A DNA stretch of 64,000 nt from an uncultured Ruegeria sp. (GTDB lineage: Bacteria > Pseudomonadota > Alphaproteobacteria > Rhodobacterales > Rhodobacteraceae). The notes beneath the pieces were generated by a model. It was not told the DNA's origin, made no database searches, and was given only the letters and a program-made list of their open reading frames with translations. Numbering within the stretch: position 1 is the first letter of the stretch; the number at the start of each line of letters is the position of its first letter. Position numbers and translations under genes: made by a program. The stretch covers positions 1-64,000 of the forward strand of contig NZ_CANMQQ010000018.1 in assembly GCF_947500045.1 (NCBI RefSeq). The letters run 5' to 3'. Below are positions 15,967-24,988 of the stretch, piece by piece.

Positions 15967-17070
15967 ATGTACTCATTCAAACTTCAACGCCGTCTCTTAC
16001 TGTTGACATTCTGTGCCGCCAATTTTGCTGGGTCGTCATTTGCCCAGGATCGTCAAGAAATTGCCGTGACGCGCAGCGGCGAAGATGTTGCAGCTATAGA
16101 GTGTTTCGGAAGCTTCGTTTCCCAGGAAATATTTGTTCTTGGCGGGATTGAGCAAACGATACTTATTCGCACTTGTGATTTGTCCCAACCGGTCCTGCTA
16201 TTTTTGCACGGGGGTCCGGGTGGTGCCGTGATGCCCTGGGTCGATCTATTCCACACACCCTTGCTGGAAGAAAGCTTTGTCGTTGTCCACTGGGATCAAC
16301 GCGGAGCCGGAAGTTCATTCAACGAAGATCTCACGGTAGAAGACATCACGCCATCCAAGTTGGTGGTGGATACGCTTCAACTCACCAACCTCCTACGCGA
16401 CCGCTTTGGGCAAGAAAAAATATTTCTGACCGGCCAGTCCTGGGGCAGCGCGCTAGGGTTCATGACTATCGCAGAGGATAGTTCCCCCTATCACGCGTTC
16501 ATCCCAACGTCAGAGCGTGTCGCGTGGGTACGCAGTATGAACATGGGTTTTGAATGGGCCCTGGATCAGGCGAAAGTTCGTGGCGATGTTGAAACTCAGC
16601 GGAAACTCAAGTCGATTGAGCCGTTCGATGCATTAGACGAGGCAGATCTCACCGTTCAGCGCGAAGTTTTGGCAGAATATGGAGCTGGAGACTTTCATAC
16701 GGAAGGGCTATGGGATCGCTATCTCTCTTGTGTGCTAGAAGGGCAGAGCCCCTACTACACGGACGCACAGGTTAAGAACTATCTCCGCGGTCTTGAGCTA
16801 TCGAGCACAGCAATTGAACAGCCTGAGATTGTTGGCGCATACGACCTCTTCACCTCGCACCCGGTCCTAGATCTACCGGTCCACTTTATAACCGGAGCAG
16901 AAGACCAGAACACACCAGCCGATCTTGCACAGGAATATTACGAACACCTGAAGGCTCCAGCGAAGAGTTTTACCCGTATCGATGGCGCTGCCCATATGGT
17001 GATGTACGACCAACCCAATGCCTGGGCTGAAGCCCTGGTTCAAATAAGAAACCAGACGCCTACCAACTGA
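15967..17070 (+). CDS. Secreted alpha/beta hydrolase, S33 peptidase-like
   Basis: A 367-aa precursor with a signal peptide ending SSFAQ (about 26). It has the HGGPGG oxyanion motif (81-86), the WDQRGAGSS segment (109-117) and the nucleophile elbow GQSWGS with Ser at about 158, all typical of prolyl-iminopeptidase-like hydrolases. A late Asp (GAEDQNTP) and His (GAAHMVMYD) complete the triad. It probably acts in the periplasm on a small peptide, amide or ester. Substrate unknown. Confidence 0.88.
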   Translation: MYSFKLQRRLLLLTFCAANFAGSSFAQDRQEIAVTRSGEDVAAIECFGSFVSQEIFVLGGIEQTILIRTCDLSQPVLLFLHGGPGGAVMPWVDLFHTPLLEESFVVVHWDQRGAGSSFNEDLTVEDITPSKLVVDTLQLTNLLRDRFGQEKIFLTGQSWGSALGFMTIAEDSSPYHAFIPTSERVAWVRSMNMGFEWALDQAKVRGDVETQRKLKSIEPFDALDEADLTVQREVLAEYGAGDFHTEGLWDRYLSCVLEGQSPYYTDAQVKNYLRGLELSSTAIEQPEIVGAYDLFTSHPVLDLPVHFITGAEDQNTPADLAQEYYEHLKAPAKSFTRIDGAAHMVMYDQPNAWAEALVQIRNQTPTN

Positions 17071-17150
17071 CGAGCGGCCCAGCGTCGTCATACACTTCAA
17101 TCAATTCGACCCTTCCCATTTTCGGAGAGGTGGATCCAGGAGTTGCAAAA

Positions 17151-17663
17151 ATGGACATAGCTCGATTTTCCGAACGCCTCATGGGCATGAAGGACGAGGT
17201 TTGGCTGCAGCATGCAAACCCTTGGTCCGTTTGGACCCGTGTGTTGACACCCCTGCCGCTTCTGGCGTTGGCAATCTGGAGCAGAGCATGGATTGGTTAT
17301 TGGGCATGGCTTGCGGTCGGCGTCGTTCTTGTCTGGATATGGATCAATCCACGCGCTTTTTCGCGGCCGGAGACTTTCGACAGTTGGTCTGCACAGGGTG
17401 TTCTCGGCGAGCGTGTCTGGCTGCGGCATCGCGACAAAGTTGCGGCACATCATAAGCGCGTTGCAAATACGGTCGCCATTGTCAGCGGCGCTGGTCTTTT
17501 GCCGTTTGCCTATGGTCTGTGGGCATTCGACTTAGGGTTCACTTGCCTCGGCATAGTTGTGATCTCGGGCGGCAAGATGTGGTTTGTAGACCGCATGGCC
17601 TGGGTTTGGAACGACTTCCTGCGCGACGGCGGAACTATTGAAGATCTGACGGTTGGCAGTTGA
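17151..17663 (+). CDS. DUF6653-family membrane protein
   Basis: A 170-aa protein with the conserved start RFSERLMGMKDEVWLQHANPWSVWTR, two closely spaced helices (about 35-70), the GVLGERVWL motif and two further hydrophobic segments (about 107-145). This matches the DUF6653 family as I remember it; function unknown. The ATG at 17151 has AGGAG 8 bases upstream. A GTG at 17130 is an alternative. Its stop lies 39 bp before the next hydrolase start, so the two may be co-transcribed. Confidence 0.75.
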   Translation: MDIARFSERLMGMKDEVWLQHANPWSVWTRVLTPLPLLALAIWSRAWIGYWAWLAVGVVLVWIWINPRAFSRPETFDSWSAQGVLGERVWLRHRDKVAAHHKRVANTVAIVSGAGLLPFAYGLWAFDLGFTCLGIVVISGGKMWFVDRMAWVWNDFLRDGGTIEDLTVGS

Positions 17664-17701
17664 GCTGTTGCGCCACATTTAAACCACTCGGGAATACGAT
17701 C

Positions 17702-18448
17702 ATGAAGAAAGTAGTGTTTTGCCACGGTATGCCTGGCAGCCCATCAGATGCGGAGCTACTAAGTAAGGCCAATCCTGGTATTGAAGCCATTGCTCTGAAT
17801 TTGCTGAACTTTGATCCGAAGGCCATCGACGCAGATCTTTGTGATGCCATAGATGCAGCGTTGGGGGAAACCGACGGCGAGTGTGTGCATGTGGTTGGCT
17901 TTTCCATCGGCGCCATGGCGGCAATAAAAGTTGCGGCGTCCAGGCCAAACCTAGTTGGCCGACTAACATTGATATCGCCCGCTGCCCCACTTTTCATAGG
18001 TGATTTTCTACCCAAGATGGCGGGAAAACCTGTTTTTGAGTTGGCCATGAAGCGTCCACGGATACTCCGGTTGCTGACGCGTCTTCAAAGTTTGCTGACC
18101 CGGTTTTTTCCAGAAACTATGGTCAAATTATTGTTCGCAAAGTGCGGCCCTACGGAAAGAGTTCTTTTAGAAGACGAGACCTTCGTCAGCGTTATGAAAA
18201 AGGCGCTATCGGAGAGCTTCGTACAGAGGCCAGCGGCCTATCTTGCATTTATCAGCGCCTATGTCGCGGATTGGAGCGAAACTATGTCAGCGGTGCAGTG
18301 CGACGTCGTCCTTTGGCACGGGACTAATGACACTTGGTCGCCGGTTGAAATGTCTCACTCGCTAAAGGGTGTGTTTGGTGAAAAAGCCACAATAAACTTG
18401 GTTCAAGGCGCTGAACACTATTCAACCCTAGTACAAGCTGAACTGTAG
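17702..18448 (+). CDS. Alpha/beta hydrolase
   Basis: A 248-aa cytoplasmic hydrolase. It opens with a strand and oxyanion segment (VVFCHGMPGSP), has the nucleophile elbow GFSIGA, a late acid (WHGTNDTWSP) and a final His (GAEHYST), so the triad is intact. The cap region is helical and rich in Leu and Arg. The open frame reaches 17660, but the ATG at 17702 begins exactly at the first strand of the fold. Substrate unknown; it follows the DUF6653 gene closely. Confidence 0.85.
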   Translation: MKKVVFCHGMPGSPSDAELLSKANPGIEAIALNLLNFDPKAIDADLCDAIDAALGETDGECVHVVGFSIGAMAAIKVAASRPNLVGRLTLISPAAPLFIGDFLPKMAGKPVFELAMKRPRILRLLTRLQSLLTRFFPETMVKLLFAKCGPTERVLLEDETFVSVMKKALSESFVQRPAAYLAFISAYVADWSETMSAVQCDVVLWHGTNDTWSPVEMSHSLKGVFGEKATINLVQGAEHYSTLVQAEL

Positions 18449-18908
18449 TTCACACTCAAGATTGACGCTTTTGGAGTTGTACAGATTCTGGATAATATAC
18501 TGATTTCGTTTAGAATAGGCACTCGAAGGAAGAGGCGTCTTTGGCTCGGTCACCTCGGCTGGAGGCAGTCGGATGTTCGACCGGATTCATCAAGAAAATG
18601 TATGCGGCATCGCCCCGAAATTCGACGTATGAAATTCATATGCGGCAAGATCCGTTATTTCGGTCAATCGATGGCTAGTGGGTCTAGACAGACTTTGTTC
18701 GAACTTGGCGGACTTCTACAGAGATTTGGTATCAACCACATCCATAATGCGGAGGGAGATATCATGGGTTATCAAGATTGACGTGGGTGCGGAAACCCAG
18801 GAAGTTTTGAGTTCCTAGTGTCACAAATGAGTACGTTAAGTGGTACGGTAAGGATCAATCTCAACAGACTTCCCCCAAGAGAACTTTCTGAGCGAACAGG
18901 TTACACAC
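18449..18908. other. Noncoding gap of 460 bp
   Basis: I see no credible protein frame. A GGAGGGAGA box at about 18750 precedes only a five-codon frame. A short direct repeat, TACGTTAAGTGG/TACGGTAAGG, lies near 18832-18850, upstream of the NIPSNAP gene; its role is unclear. Confidence 0.35.
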
Positions 18909-19241
18909 ATGATTATCGAAGTTCGTCGCTACACACTAAAACCCGGACGTCGCGAGGAGTTTATCGAGTTCTTTGAGCAGGAGAACCGTGTTGCACTGCG
19001 CGACGCCGGGATGCTGGTCTTTGGCCCTCTGCGGGATCTGGACAATCCTGACAAAGTCCACTGGATGCGGGCATTCTCGTCGCTCGAGGAGCGAGACAGG
19101 ATCAAAGATAGTTTCTACATAGGACCGGTATGGAATGAGCACATCGAGCCCTTGGTAATGCCCTTAATCCTCCATTTCGAGGCGGATGTGACCGAAACAA
19201 CAAACGGGTTTGAGAGTTTCGGGGGTGGCGTATCTCTCTGA
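18909..19241 (+). CDS. NIPSNAP-family protein
   Basis: A 110-aa ferredoxin-like alpha/beta protein with the NIPSNAP pattern: EVRRYTLKPGRREEFIEFFEQ at the start, a central FGPLRDLDNPDKVHWMRAF segment and a conserved Trp/His region (PVWNEHIEPLV). Function is not well defined; bacterial members often accompany oxidoreductase or degradation genes. A GlxA-type regulator is the next gene, on the opposite strand. Confidence 0.88.
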   Translation: MIIEVRRYTLKPGRREEFIEFFEQENRVALRDAGMLVFGPLRDLDNPDKVHWMRAFSSLEERDRIKDSFYIGPVWNEHIEPLVMPLILHFEADVTETTNGFESFGGGVSL

Positions 19242-19533
19242 ATTCCGGGGCCCACAATCCGAAGGGCTCACAGAAGAGAACGAGACACGCTCCGCAACAC
19301 CGATTGTTGCCACTGGCGTGTACGCGGTGAGTGGCGATAACCCGAGACAGACCGTGATCGCATGGCAAAATTACGTCGCCAAACCGGCAGCTTGATCGCG
19401 CATGTTAGTAAATGCAAAGCACGGATTTGAATGTCCGCTCCGGCCTGCCCGCCAGTCACTGACGTGTAGGGCAGAGAAAGGCGGCACCGGGCCCTAAGCG
19501 ATCAATAGGATTGCCAATCTTAAACACCGTCCA

Positions 19534-20547
19534 TCAGGAGTAGCTAGAAAATCGAGACTGGCCGAACATTTTGCGATGTTCGACAGGGGTCAGTCCAGTC
19601 TTTCGCTTGAACAACCTCCTAAACGACGGCGTATCGGTATAGCCGACTGCTTCTCCAACCTCTGCGACAGAGCCGTCGGTGGTTTCAAGCAACTGCCGGG
19701 CTTCTTCTATTCGCAGCGCCAAAACGTAATCTTGCGGTGACTTGTTCGTGGCTTTGCGAAAGCGTCGTGCAAACGTAGTTGGCGGTAACCCGGAACGTTT
19801 AGCCATTTCTGCGACTGGGTTATCGATGGCGTAATTGTCGGAAATCCATAACTGAGCCCGTGAGATAATGGCGTCAGCATGAGGTGTTGTAGTGATCATT
19901 GAACTGAATGGTGACTGAAGTTCTCCGCGGTTGGCCATAAGCCAGACTTTTGCTGCCCGCACCGCCTTTTGCGTGCCGCCGTAATGCGCGATCAGGAACG
20001 TAGCGAGTTCCTGCCACCCGGTTGTTCCACCCGACGTTACGGGTCCGCGGGACGCATCAGCAAAGCAAAGGCCGCGGTCGATGCGAAGCCGCACATTTGG
20101 GTAAAACCTACGAAAAAGGCATTCCCAAGCCCAATGTGTGGTCGCTTCAACCCCATCCAAAATACCTATTTCCGCCAAATAGACCGCCCCTGTACAGGCT
20201 GACACGATACGCGTCTTGGCCAAGTCGCGCTTAGCAAGCCACCCCAAACAAGGATGTTGTTTGGGGTCGAGTCGGTCGTGCGGTGAAAGTGTCAGTCCAG
20301 GTACGACAACAACATCAGCGTCGTCTGCGTTCTTAAATGTCTGGTCTGGCGCGATCCACACGCCACTTCCGCAACGAAACCCCTCGGTGTGTGGGCCAAC
20401 GAGGCTGACGTCAAACACCGGCACAGGCTCCTCGCCGCTCACCAGATGTTCCCAATCCCGCCCTGCGGCCACCAAAGTGTCATACAGGCCAAACACGCTG
20501 GAGGCGCTGGTTTCTGGGCTGGCAACGATCTGAACCGAAAATGGCAT
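19534..20547 (-). CDS. GlxA-type transcriptional regulator (DJ-1/PfpI + AraC)
   Basis: A 337-aa protein with an N-terminal DJ-1/PfpI-like amidotransferase fold (ADVVVVPGL, IVSACTGAVYLAEIGILDG with the elbow Cys) and a C-terminal AraC/XylS double helix-turn-helix (VAEMAKRSGLPPTTFARRFRKATNKSP, VGEAVGYTDTPSFRRLFKRKTGLTP). Such regulators typically activate catabolic genes for amino-acid-like or betaine compounds. The ATG at 20547 is preferred to a TTG at 20562. It converges with the NIPSNAP gene, which could be a target. Confidence 0.9.
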   Translation of the reverse strand: MPFSVQIVASPETSASSVFGLYDTLVAAGRDWEHLVSGEEPVPVFDVSLVGPHTEGFRCGSGVWIAPDQTFKNADDADVVVVPGLTLSPHDRLDPKQHPCLGWLAKRDLAKTRIVSACTGAVYLAEIGILDGVEATTHWAWECLFRRFYPNVRLRIDRGLCFADASRGPVTSGGTTGWQELATFLIAHYGGTQKAVRAAKVWLMANRGELQSPFSSMITTTPHADAIISRAQLWISDNYAIDNPVAEMAKRSGLPPTTFARRFRKATNKSPQDYVLALRIEEARQLLETTDGSVAEVGEAVGYTDTPSFRRLFKRKTGLTPVEHRKMFGQSRFSSYS

Positions 20548-21093
20548 CTCTAAAATTCCCAAAGTGGTGAATTTGCCCCCTTTTTAGCTGTTCCGCCACT
20601 CACACCCAACGAAAAATGTCGCGCAATCTTCAAGGGCACATAGCCTGATGGAGGTATTAACGAAGATGAACGCAGTTTGGAGGTTATTTTTTGACCGTGA
20701 AAAGCCGATCTTTTTGAAGAGACACGCGCTCGGAAAACTTAGCCGAACAGATGACCAAGGAAGAGGAACCGACAACTGCAAAGTGACGGAAGAGATGTGG
20801 AAATCGGTGATCTATATTGGACCAGGCTGTTCACTGATGAGAGACCGTTAGTTTGAGCAATTTCGATGTCAACTTCGTCCGCATCTCGGAAACTGCAAAG
20901 CTTGGTTTTGGATATCCGCTTCGGGCTGAAAATAGATCGTAAGAAGAGCAAACAGACTGGAAGCTAAACGGAAGAGAAACTGCGAAAACCAAATTTCTTC
21001 AACGTTGCTTAGCATTTGTGGCACTTCATCTCGCCAAAAGCTGATACTTTGATGCGAACCACTAAAGTTCTTGATGGGTCGGGCAAAAAGATA
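20548..21093. other. Noncoding gap containing a family-3 repeat copy
   Basis: This gap holds no convincing gene. A short plus-strand frame at 20648-20851 has a GGAGG-like box before it but no recognisable composition or motif. At 20881-20928 there is a copy of the dispersed repeat listed at 22646-22745 (GGAAACTGCAAAGCTTGGTTT core, then CCGCTTCGGGCTG). Confidence 0.4.
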
Positions 21094-21294
21094 TCAACTT
21101 TGCAAGTCCGCTGGCTTATTGACAACGCGATCTTTTAGGACTGTCCAGGCTGATTGCAGGCGTTCCCATCTGTTCAGCATTGCCTCGGCCCTGCATTCTG
21201 AGATCTTTCGGTTGGTCTCGGCTTTGGTGAGCAATTCTTGCGGATCGTGGTGCCCAACGGTCTTCATAAGGTTAAGATCAAACGGCGGTTGCAT
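21094..21294 (-). CDS. Small hypothetical protein
   Basis: A 66-aa acidic/basic helical protein with a plausible amphipathic core (ELLTKAETNRKISECRAEAMLNRWERLQ). AAGGAG stands 8 bases before the ATG, which is the main reason for accepting it. I do not recognise the family; short proteins with a CRAEAM-like helix occur in roseobacters. It is divergent from the winged-helix/hydrolase gene. Confidence 0.55.
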   Translation of the reverse strand: MQPPFDLNLMKTVGHHDPQELLTKAETNRKISECRAEAMLNRWERLQSAWTVLKDRVVNKPADLQS

Positions 21295-21431
21295 CTTCGG
21301 GTCTCCTTATTGTGTCAACTCGAGGATGAAATGAAATTGAACATCGTTCTTGCAGAAACTCCTTAGAAACCCCTGTGATTTCCCTTCGATTTAGTTAGAA
21401 TCCGACGAAGTTATCAAAAAGAGTAGCTTCC

Positions 21432-22601
21432 TTGATCTATCGCTTTGCCGAATGCGAATTGGATACCACAAACCAGCGACTGACGCGTGGTGAAAGCGAA
21501 GTGGCTATCGAGCCTCAGGTATTCGACTTGCTTCGACTACTTGTCGAAAATCCGGGGCGGCTAGTGACCCGCGACGAGATTTTGGCGGAGGTTTGGGACG
21601 GACGCATCGTCTCGGAAAGTGCTATCAGTGCGCGGATTGCATCCGCTCGCAAGGCTGTCGGCGACGATGGAAAACGTCAGGGCGTCATTCGCACGCACCA
21701 CGGCAGAGGGCTGGAGTTCGTCGCCCAGGTGGATACCTCTACTGCCGTCATGCCCACTGAAAAAGATCAACCAGAGCCTCCGAAAGTCAAATATGCCTTT
21801 TCGGTCAGGGGCCACTCGCTTGCCTATCTCGTGTCTGGCTCGGGACCCCCATTGTTTCAACTCGATGGTCCTCCCCTTAGCAAAGAAAAAGCGTGGCACA
21901 TCCCTATTCTGCGCGACGGTTACACTGCCTATCGAGAAGGTAGAACGCTCGTGCAGATGGATTGGGCGGGAACCGGTCTGTCCGATTCATTCGATGATGC
22001 CCTCAGTATCGAGGAGAATGTAGAAGATATTATTTCGGTGGCAGATGCGGTCGGACTCGAGCAATTTGCATTGATGAGCGAATCCGGCGCCTGTTTGGAG
22101 GCCGTGACCTTGGCCGCTTTGCACCCTGAAAGGGTTAGTCGGCTGGTGATCGTCGGTGGCTATACCGAAGGCCGAACGCTGCGAGAGCCTGAGGGACGCC
22201 CAGAAGTTCTCAAGACCATGATGGAGGCTGGTTGGGATCACTTGGAAGGCGGCATAGCTACCGCCTTCATGACGGCGTATTTTCCAGAAGGTCCATCGGA
22301 GGCCATACCGCATATGGTAGGATTAATGCAGCAAAGTGCATCTCGGGATTTTGCACTGAGCATGCGAGACAGGACCAACAATGCATCGACAACGCATCTC
22401 TTAAGCGAGATTCAATGCCCGACACTAATTGTTCAGGGCCGCAACGATGCCGTGCATCCTTTGGTTCAGGCCAAAAAACTTGCAGCTGGCATCCCCAATG
22501 CCGAACTTTTGGTACTGGAAAGCGCCAACCATTTGCCATTACCAGGCCATCCAACCTGGGACCGTTACATCCCTGCACTGCGCGCCTTTCTGGACGGCTA
22601 A
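21432..22601 (+). CDS. Winged-helix DNA-binding domain fused to an alpha/beta hydrolase
   Basis: A 389-aa fusion. Residues 1-100 form an OmpR/CadC-type winged helix (EPQVFDLLRLLVENPGRLVTRDEILAEVWDG, SARIASARKAVGDDG). Residues about 125-389 form an alpha/beta hydrolase with an elbow-like SESGA, a late acid (QGRNDAVHP) and His (SANHLPLPGHP). The usual first Gly of GxSxG is replaced (ALMSESG), so activity may be altered and the domain may sense a ligand instead. The start is TTG at 21432 with no strong ribosome site. It could regulate the hydrolase-type genes around it. Confidence 0.88.
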   Translation: MIYRFAECELDTTNQRLTRGESEVAIEPQVFDLLRLLVENPGRLVTRDEILAEVWDGRIVSESAISARIASARKAVGDDGKRQGVIRTHHGRGLEFVAQVDTSTAVMPTEKDQPEPPKVKYAFSVRGHSLAYLVSGSGPPLFQLDGPPLSKEKAWHIPILRDGYTAYREGRTLVQMDWAGTGLSDSFDDALSIEENVEDIISVADAVGLEQFALMSESGACLEAVTLAALHPERVSRLVIVGGYTEGRTLREPEGRPEVLKTMMEAGWDHLEGGIATAFMTAYFPEGPSEAIPHMVGLMQQSASRDFALSMRDRTNNASTTHLLSEIQCPTLIVQGRNDAVHPLVQAKKLAAGIPNAELLVLESANHLPLPGHPTWDRYIPALRAFLDG

Positions 22602-22645
22602 GGAGACCGACATCGAGTCGCAACGAACGGCAGATCTGTTTCGCA

Positions 22646-22745
22646 ACACGAGAATTGCAAAGTCGGTTTTTGAAGGTCTGCTTCGGGCTGCGACCAGCAA
22701 TTGATGCTTGCTGCGGAGAACGGCAACACCGAGCCCAAATTGACA
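22646..22745. repeat. Degenerate dispersed repeat, family 3 copy
   Basis: This copy begins with a GAATTGCAAAGTCGG-type block, runs through TGAAGGTCTGCTTCGGGCTG and ends CACCGAGCCC. It aligns end to end with 51347-51440 and over its first half with 20881-20928. It lies between two genes and forms the noncoding 5' extension of an otherwise open frame into the serine hydrolase gene. Confidence 0.6.
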
Positions 22746-22756
22746 CCGGCAAAGCA

Positions 22757-23665
22757 ATGCCAGACATATGCAAAATGACCGTTCAAACAGTTCACTCTTA
22801 TTGGATAACAGCGTCTGGCCGAGAAGGATTCTCTGGTTCGGTTGAGGCTTGCTTTCCCTATTGGAGCTTCACCAAAACTGTAATTTCAATCTGTGCTTTG
22901 AAACTGGTTGAACGCGGGAAACTCGACCTGGACGCCACGCTGAAGGGCGAACGTTACACCCTTCGCCAACTTCTAAAGCACACCTCTGGTCTCCCAGATT
23001 ACGGGCAGTTTTCTGAATATCACTCAGCCGTTGCGGCCAAGGAAACACCTTGGACACGCAACAAACTACTTGATGTGGCGCTTGCAAAAGGAATGTTGTT
23101 TGAGCCGGTACAAGGTTGGTCTTATTCCAACATAGGCTACATGTTTGTAGTCGAGCTAATCGAAGCGACGCTGGAGACGCCGCTTCGTGAGGTTATTGCC
23201 GATATGGTGTGCAAGCCGTTGGGCCTGAACAGTATTGAGCTTGCAGAAACATGCGAACAATTTCGGAGGGTACATTGGGAGGCCGCGACTGACTACGACC
23301 CAAAATGGGTCTACCATGGGTGTTTGGTCGGAAACGCGCCAGATGCCGCGCGGCTACTGCACGCGCTTATGTCTGGTCATCTGTTGCAGCCCGCGACCAT
23401 GCGCCAAATGTTAGATGCAAAAATCCTTGGCGGTGCTATTCCCAACCGTCCATGGACAGAATGTGGATATGCTCTTGGCCTGATGTCTGGTGCTTTGAAT
23501 AGTGTGGGTAAGGCGGTAGGGCATTCCGGTGGTGGACCGTTTAGCGTAAACGCAGTCTATCATTTTTCTGACGTTAATGATCCAATCACTGTGGCCTCGT
23601 TTACAGATGGGACCGCTGAGGGTGTTGCCGAGTTTGCAGCGGAGAGGCTAGCCGAAGTTCGATGA
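22757..23665 (+). CDS. Class C beta-lactamase-family serine hydrolase
   Basis: A 302-aa penicillin-binding-protein-like hydrolase. The catalytic SxxK is SFTK in YWSFTKTVISICAL, the second motif is YSN (GWSYSNIGYMF), and the third is HSGGG in place of KTG, as in esterases and D-aminopeptidases of this family. There is no signal peptide, so it is probably cytoplasmic. The frame extends upstream to 22232, but that part overlaps the previous gene and repeat DNA. ATG 22757 is chosen; ATG 22775 is possible. Confidence 0.85.
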   Translation: MPDICKMTVQTVHSYWITASGREGFSGSVEACFPYWSFTKTVISICALKLVERGKLDLDATLKGERYTLRQLLKHTSGLPDYGQFSEYHSAVAAKETPWTRNKLLDVALAKGMLFEPVQGWSYSNIGYMFVVELIEATLETPLREVIADMVCKPLGLNSIELAETCEQFRRVHWEAATDYDPKWVYHGCLVGNAPDAARLLHALMSGHLLQPATMRQMLDAKILGGAIPNRPWTECGYALGLMSGALNSVGKAVGHSGGGPFSVNAVYHFSDVNDPITVASFTDGTAEGVAEFAAERLAEVR

Positions 23666-23690
23666 CTGCTTCGTCCGCAGACTGTTAGTC

Positions 23691-23790
23691 GACCAATTCC
23701 AGATTTTGCGCTCGCGGCGAAAGTCCGGTTTGATGGGCCGCGCCGCAGCATCTCGACCGGTTGCCCAATGGCAGTTCTGGGCCGCTCCCA
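23691..23790. repeat. Degenerate dispersed repeat, family 2 copy
   Basis: This copy aligns with 11931-12025: AATTCCAGATTTTGCGCTCG, then GCGGCGAAAGTC, a GGGCCGCGCCGCAGCATC block and a final GGGCCGCTCCC box. It lies immediately after the serine hydrolase stop and extends toward the sulfotransferase gene. No protein frame matches it. Confidence 0.6.
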
Positions 23791-23980
23791 GTCGTAGCCA
23801 ATATTGAGTGGGTTCGGTCTTGTTTCTGACCTCGGGATTGAGCCAAACGCAGAGCCATTTCAAATATACTTCGAACAAAGATTGACGTCTATTCAGCCGG
23901 TGCCGAGCAGTATCTATTCCGTTGCCTTCTTCCTTCAAACCACGTTTTTTGATCAGGTTCACCAGCAGGAGAAGCCGGAC

Positions 23981-24868
23981 ATGACGCATCGAAAGCTCTA
24001 CCTCGGTCCACTGACAGACAACAGACGTTGGGACATGGTAAAGATCCGCCCGAACGACGTGTTCGTCGTGACGCCACCGAAGTGCGGAACCACCTGGATG
24101 CAAACCATTATAGCTCTGTTGTTTTCTGGTGATCCTGAGGTCAAGACGGAACTATCGGTCAAGATGCCGTGGGTGGACATCCGCATCCGCGAGATGCCCG
24201 AGGTTGCCGAGCGGCTCGAAGCCATGCAGCACCGGCGCAGCATGAAAAGCCACACACCGATGGATGGGTTGCCGATGGATGACCATGCTCAATACATCTG
24301 CGTGTTTCGGCACCCCCTTGATGCGCATTTTTCGTATCGCAAACATTTGCGCAACATTCCATTGCCTTGGTTCGATATGTGGTATCCCGAGGACGATCCC
24401 GATGGTGTCACTTTTCGCCGTTTTTTAGACGGAGGAGCTGAGGGGTTCGATGGGGATGCATTGCCACTTGCGCATATCCTGCGGCACTACAAATCGGCCA
24501 CAGCCGTTGCCGACCGACCGAATGTATCTCTGTTCCACTATGCGGACATGACCCGCGATTTGGCGGGCACCTTTGCAAAGCTGGCCGACTTATTGGGAAT
24601 ATCCCATTCTACCGACGTCTTGGATCAACTGGTTCAGGAGGCAACTTTTGATAACATGAAAGCTAATGCAGAGCGCTTTGCTCCATCAGGAGGCAAGGGG
24701 TTTATGAAGTCAGACTCCGAGTTTTTCCACAGCGGTACCAGTGGCAAATGGCATGGGAAACTGACGGACAATGAGTTGGCAGCATATGACGCTATGATGG
24801 ATGCACATCTTAAGCATGAGGATCGCGTGTGGTTGGAGTTTGGCTCAAAGGGAACCACACTTTGCTAA
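23981..24868 (+). CDS. Sulfotransferase
   Basis: A 295-aa cytosolic-type sulfotransferase. The 5'-phosphosulfate loop is TPPKCGTTWMQ near residues 29-39, the 3'-phosphate site includes FRHPLDAHFSYRKHL, and the C-terminal PAPS motif appears as FHSGTSGKWHGKLT (family RKGxxGDWK). It transfers sulfate from PAPS to a hydroxyl or amine acceptor that cannot be deduced. The ATG at 23981 has AGGAGAAG upstream; the longer open frame starts in repeat DNA. A large arylsulfatase, which would do the reverse chemistry in the periplasm, is encoded 2.2 kb further on. Confidence 0.9.
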   Translation: MTHRKLYLGPLTDNRRWDMVKIRPNDVFVVTPPKCGTTWMQTIIALLFSGDPEVKTELSVKMPWVDIRIREMPEVAERLEAMQHRRSMKSHTPMDGLPMDDHAQYICVFRHPLDAHFSYRKHLRNIPLPWFDMWYPEDDPDGVTFRRFLDGGAEGFDGDALPLAHILRHYKSATAVADRPNVSLFHYADMTRDLAGTFAKLADLLGISHSTDVLDQLVQEATFDNMKANAERFAPSGGKGFMKSDSEFFHSGTSGKWHGKLTDNELAAYDAMMDAHLKHEDRVWLEFGSKGTTLC

Positions 24869-24988
24869 AGTACATCGATCCGCCTTAGGGCTGACCTCGG
24901 GAGCGCAGAACTACGGGGCAGGGGTATGATGCGCTCGCTCCGAGGTCGGCTTGGAGCCCAAATTGTCGAATACTGCAGCGCCGTGTTA

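Noticed and set aside
20648..20851. A 67-codon plus-strand frame with a GGAGG-like box
   Set aside because: The box precedes the frame, but the product has no plausible fold, and the surrounding DNA is repeat-rich noncoding sequence.
22232..22756. N-terminal extension of the serine hydrolase frame
   Set aside because: It overlaps the previous hydrolase gene in another frame and then runs through a family-3 repeat. No beta-lactamase-family sequence precedes 22757.
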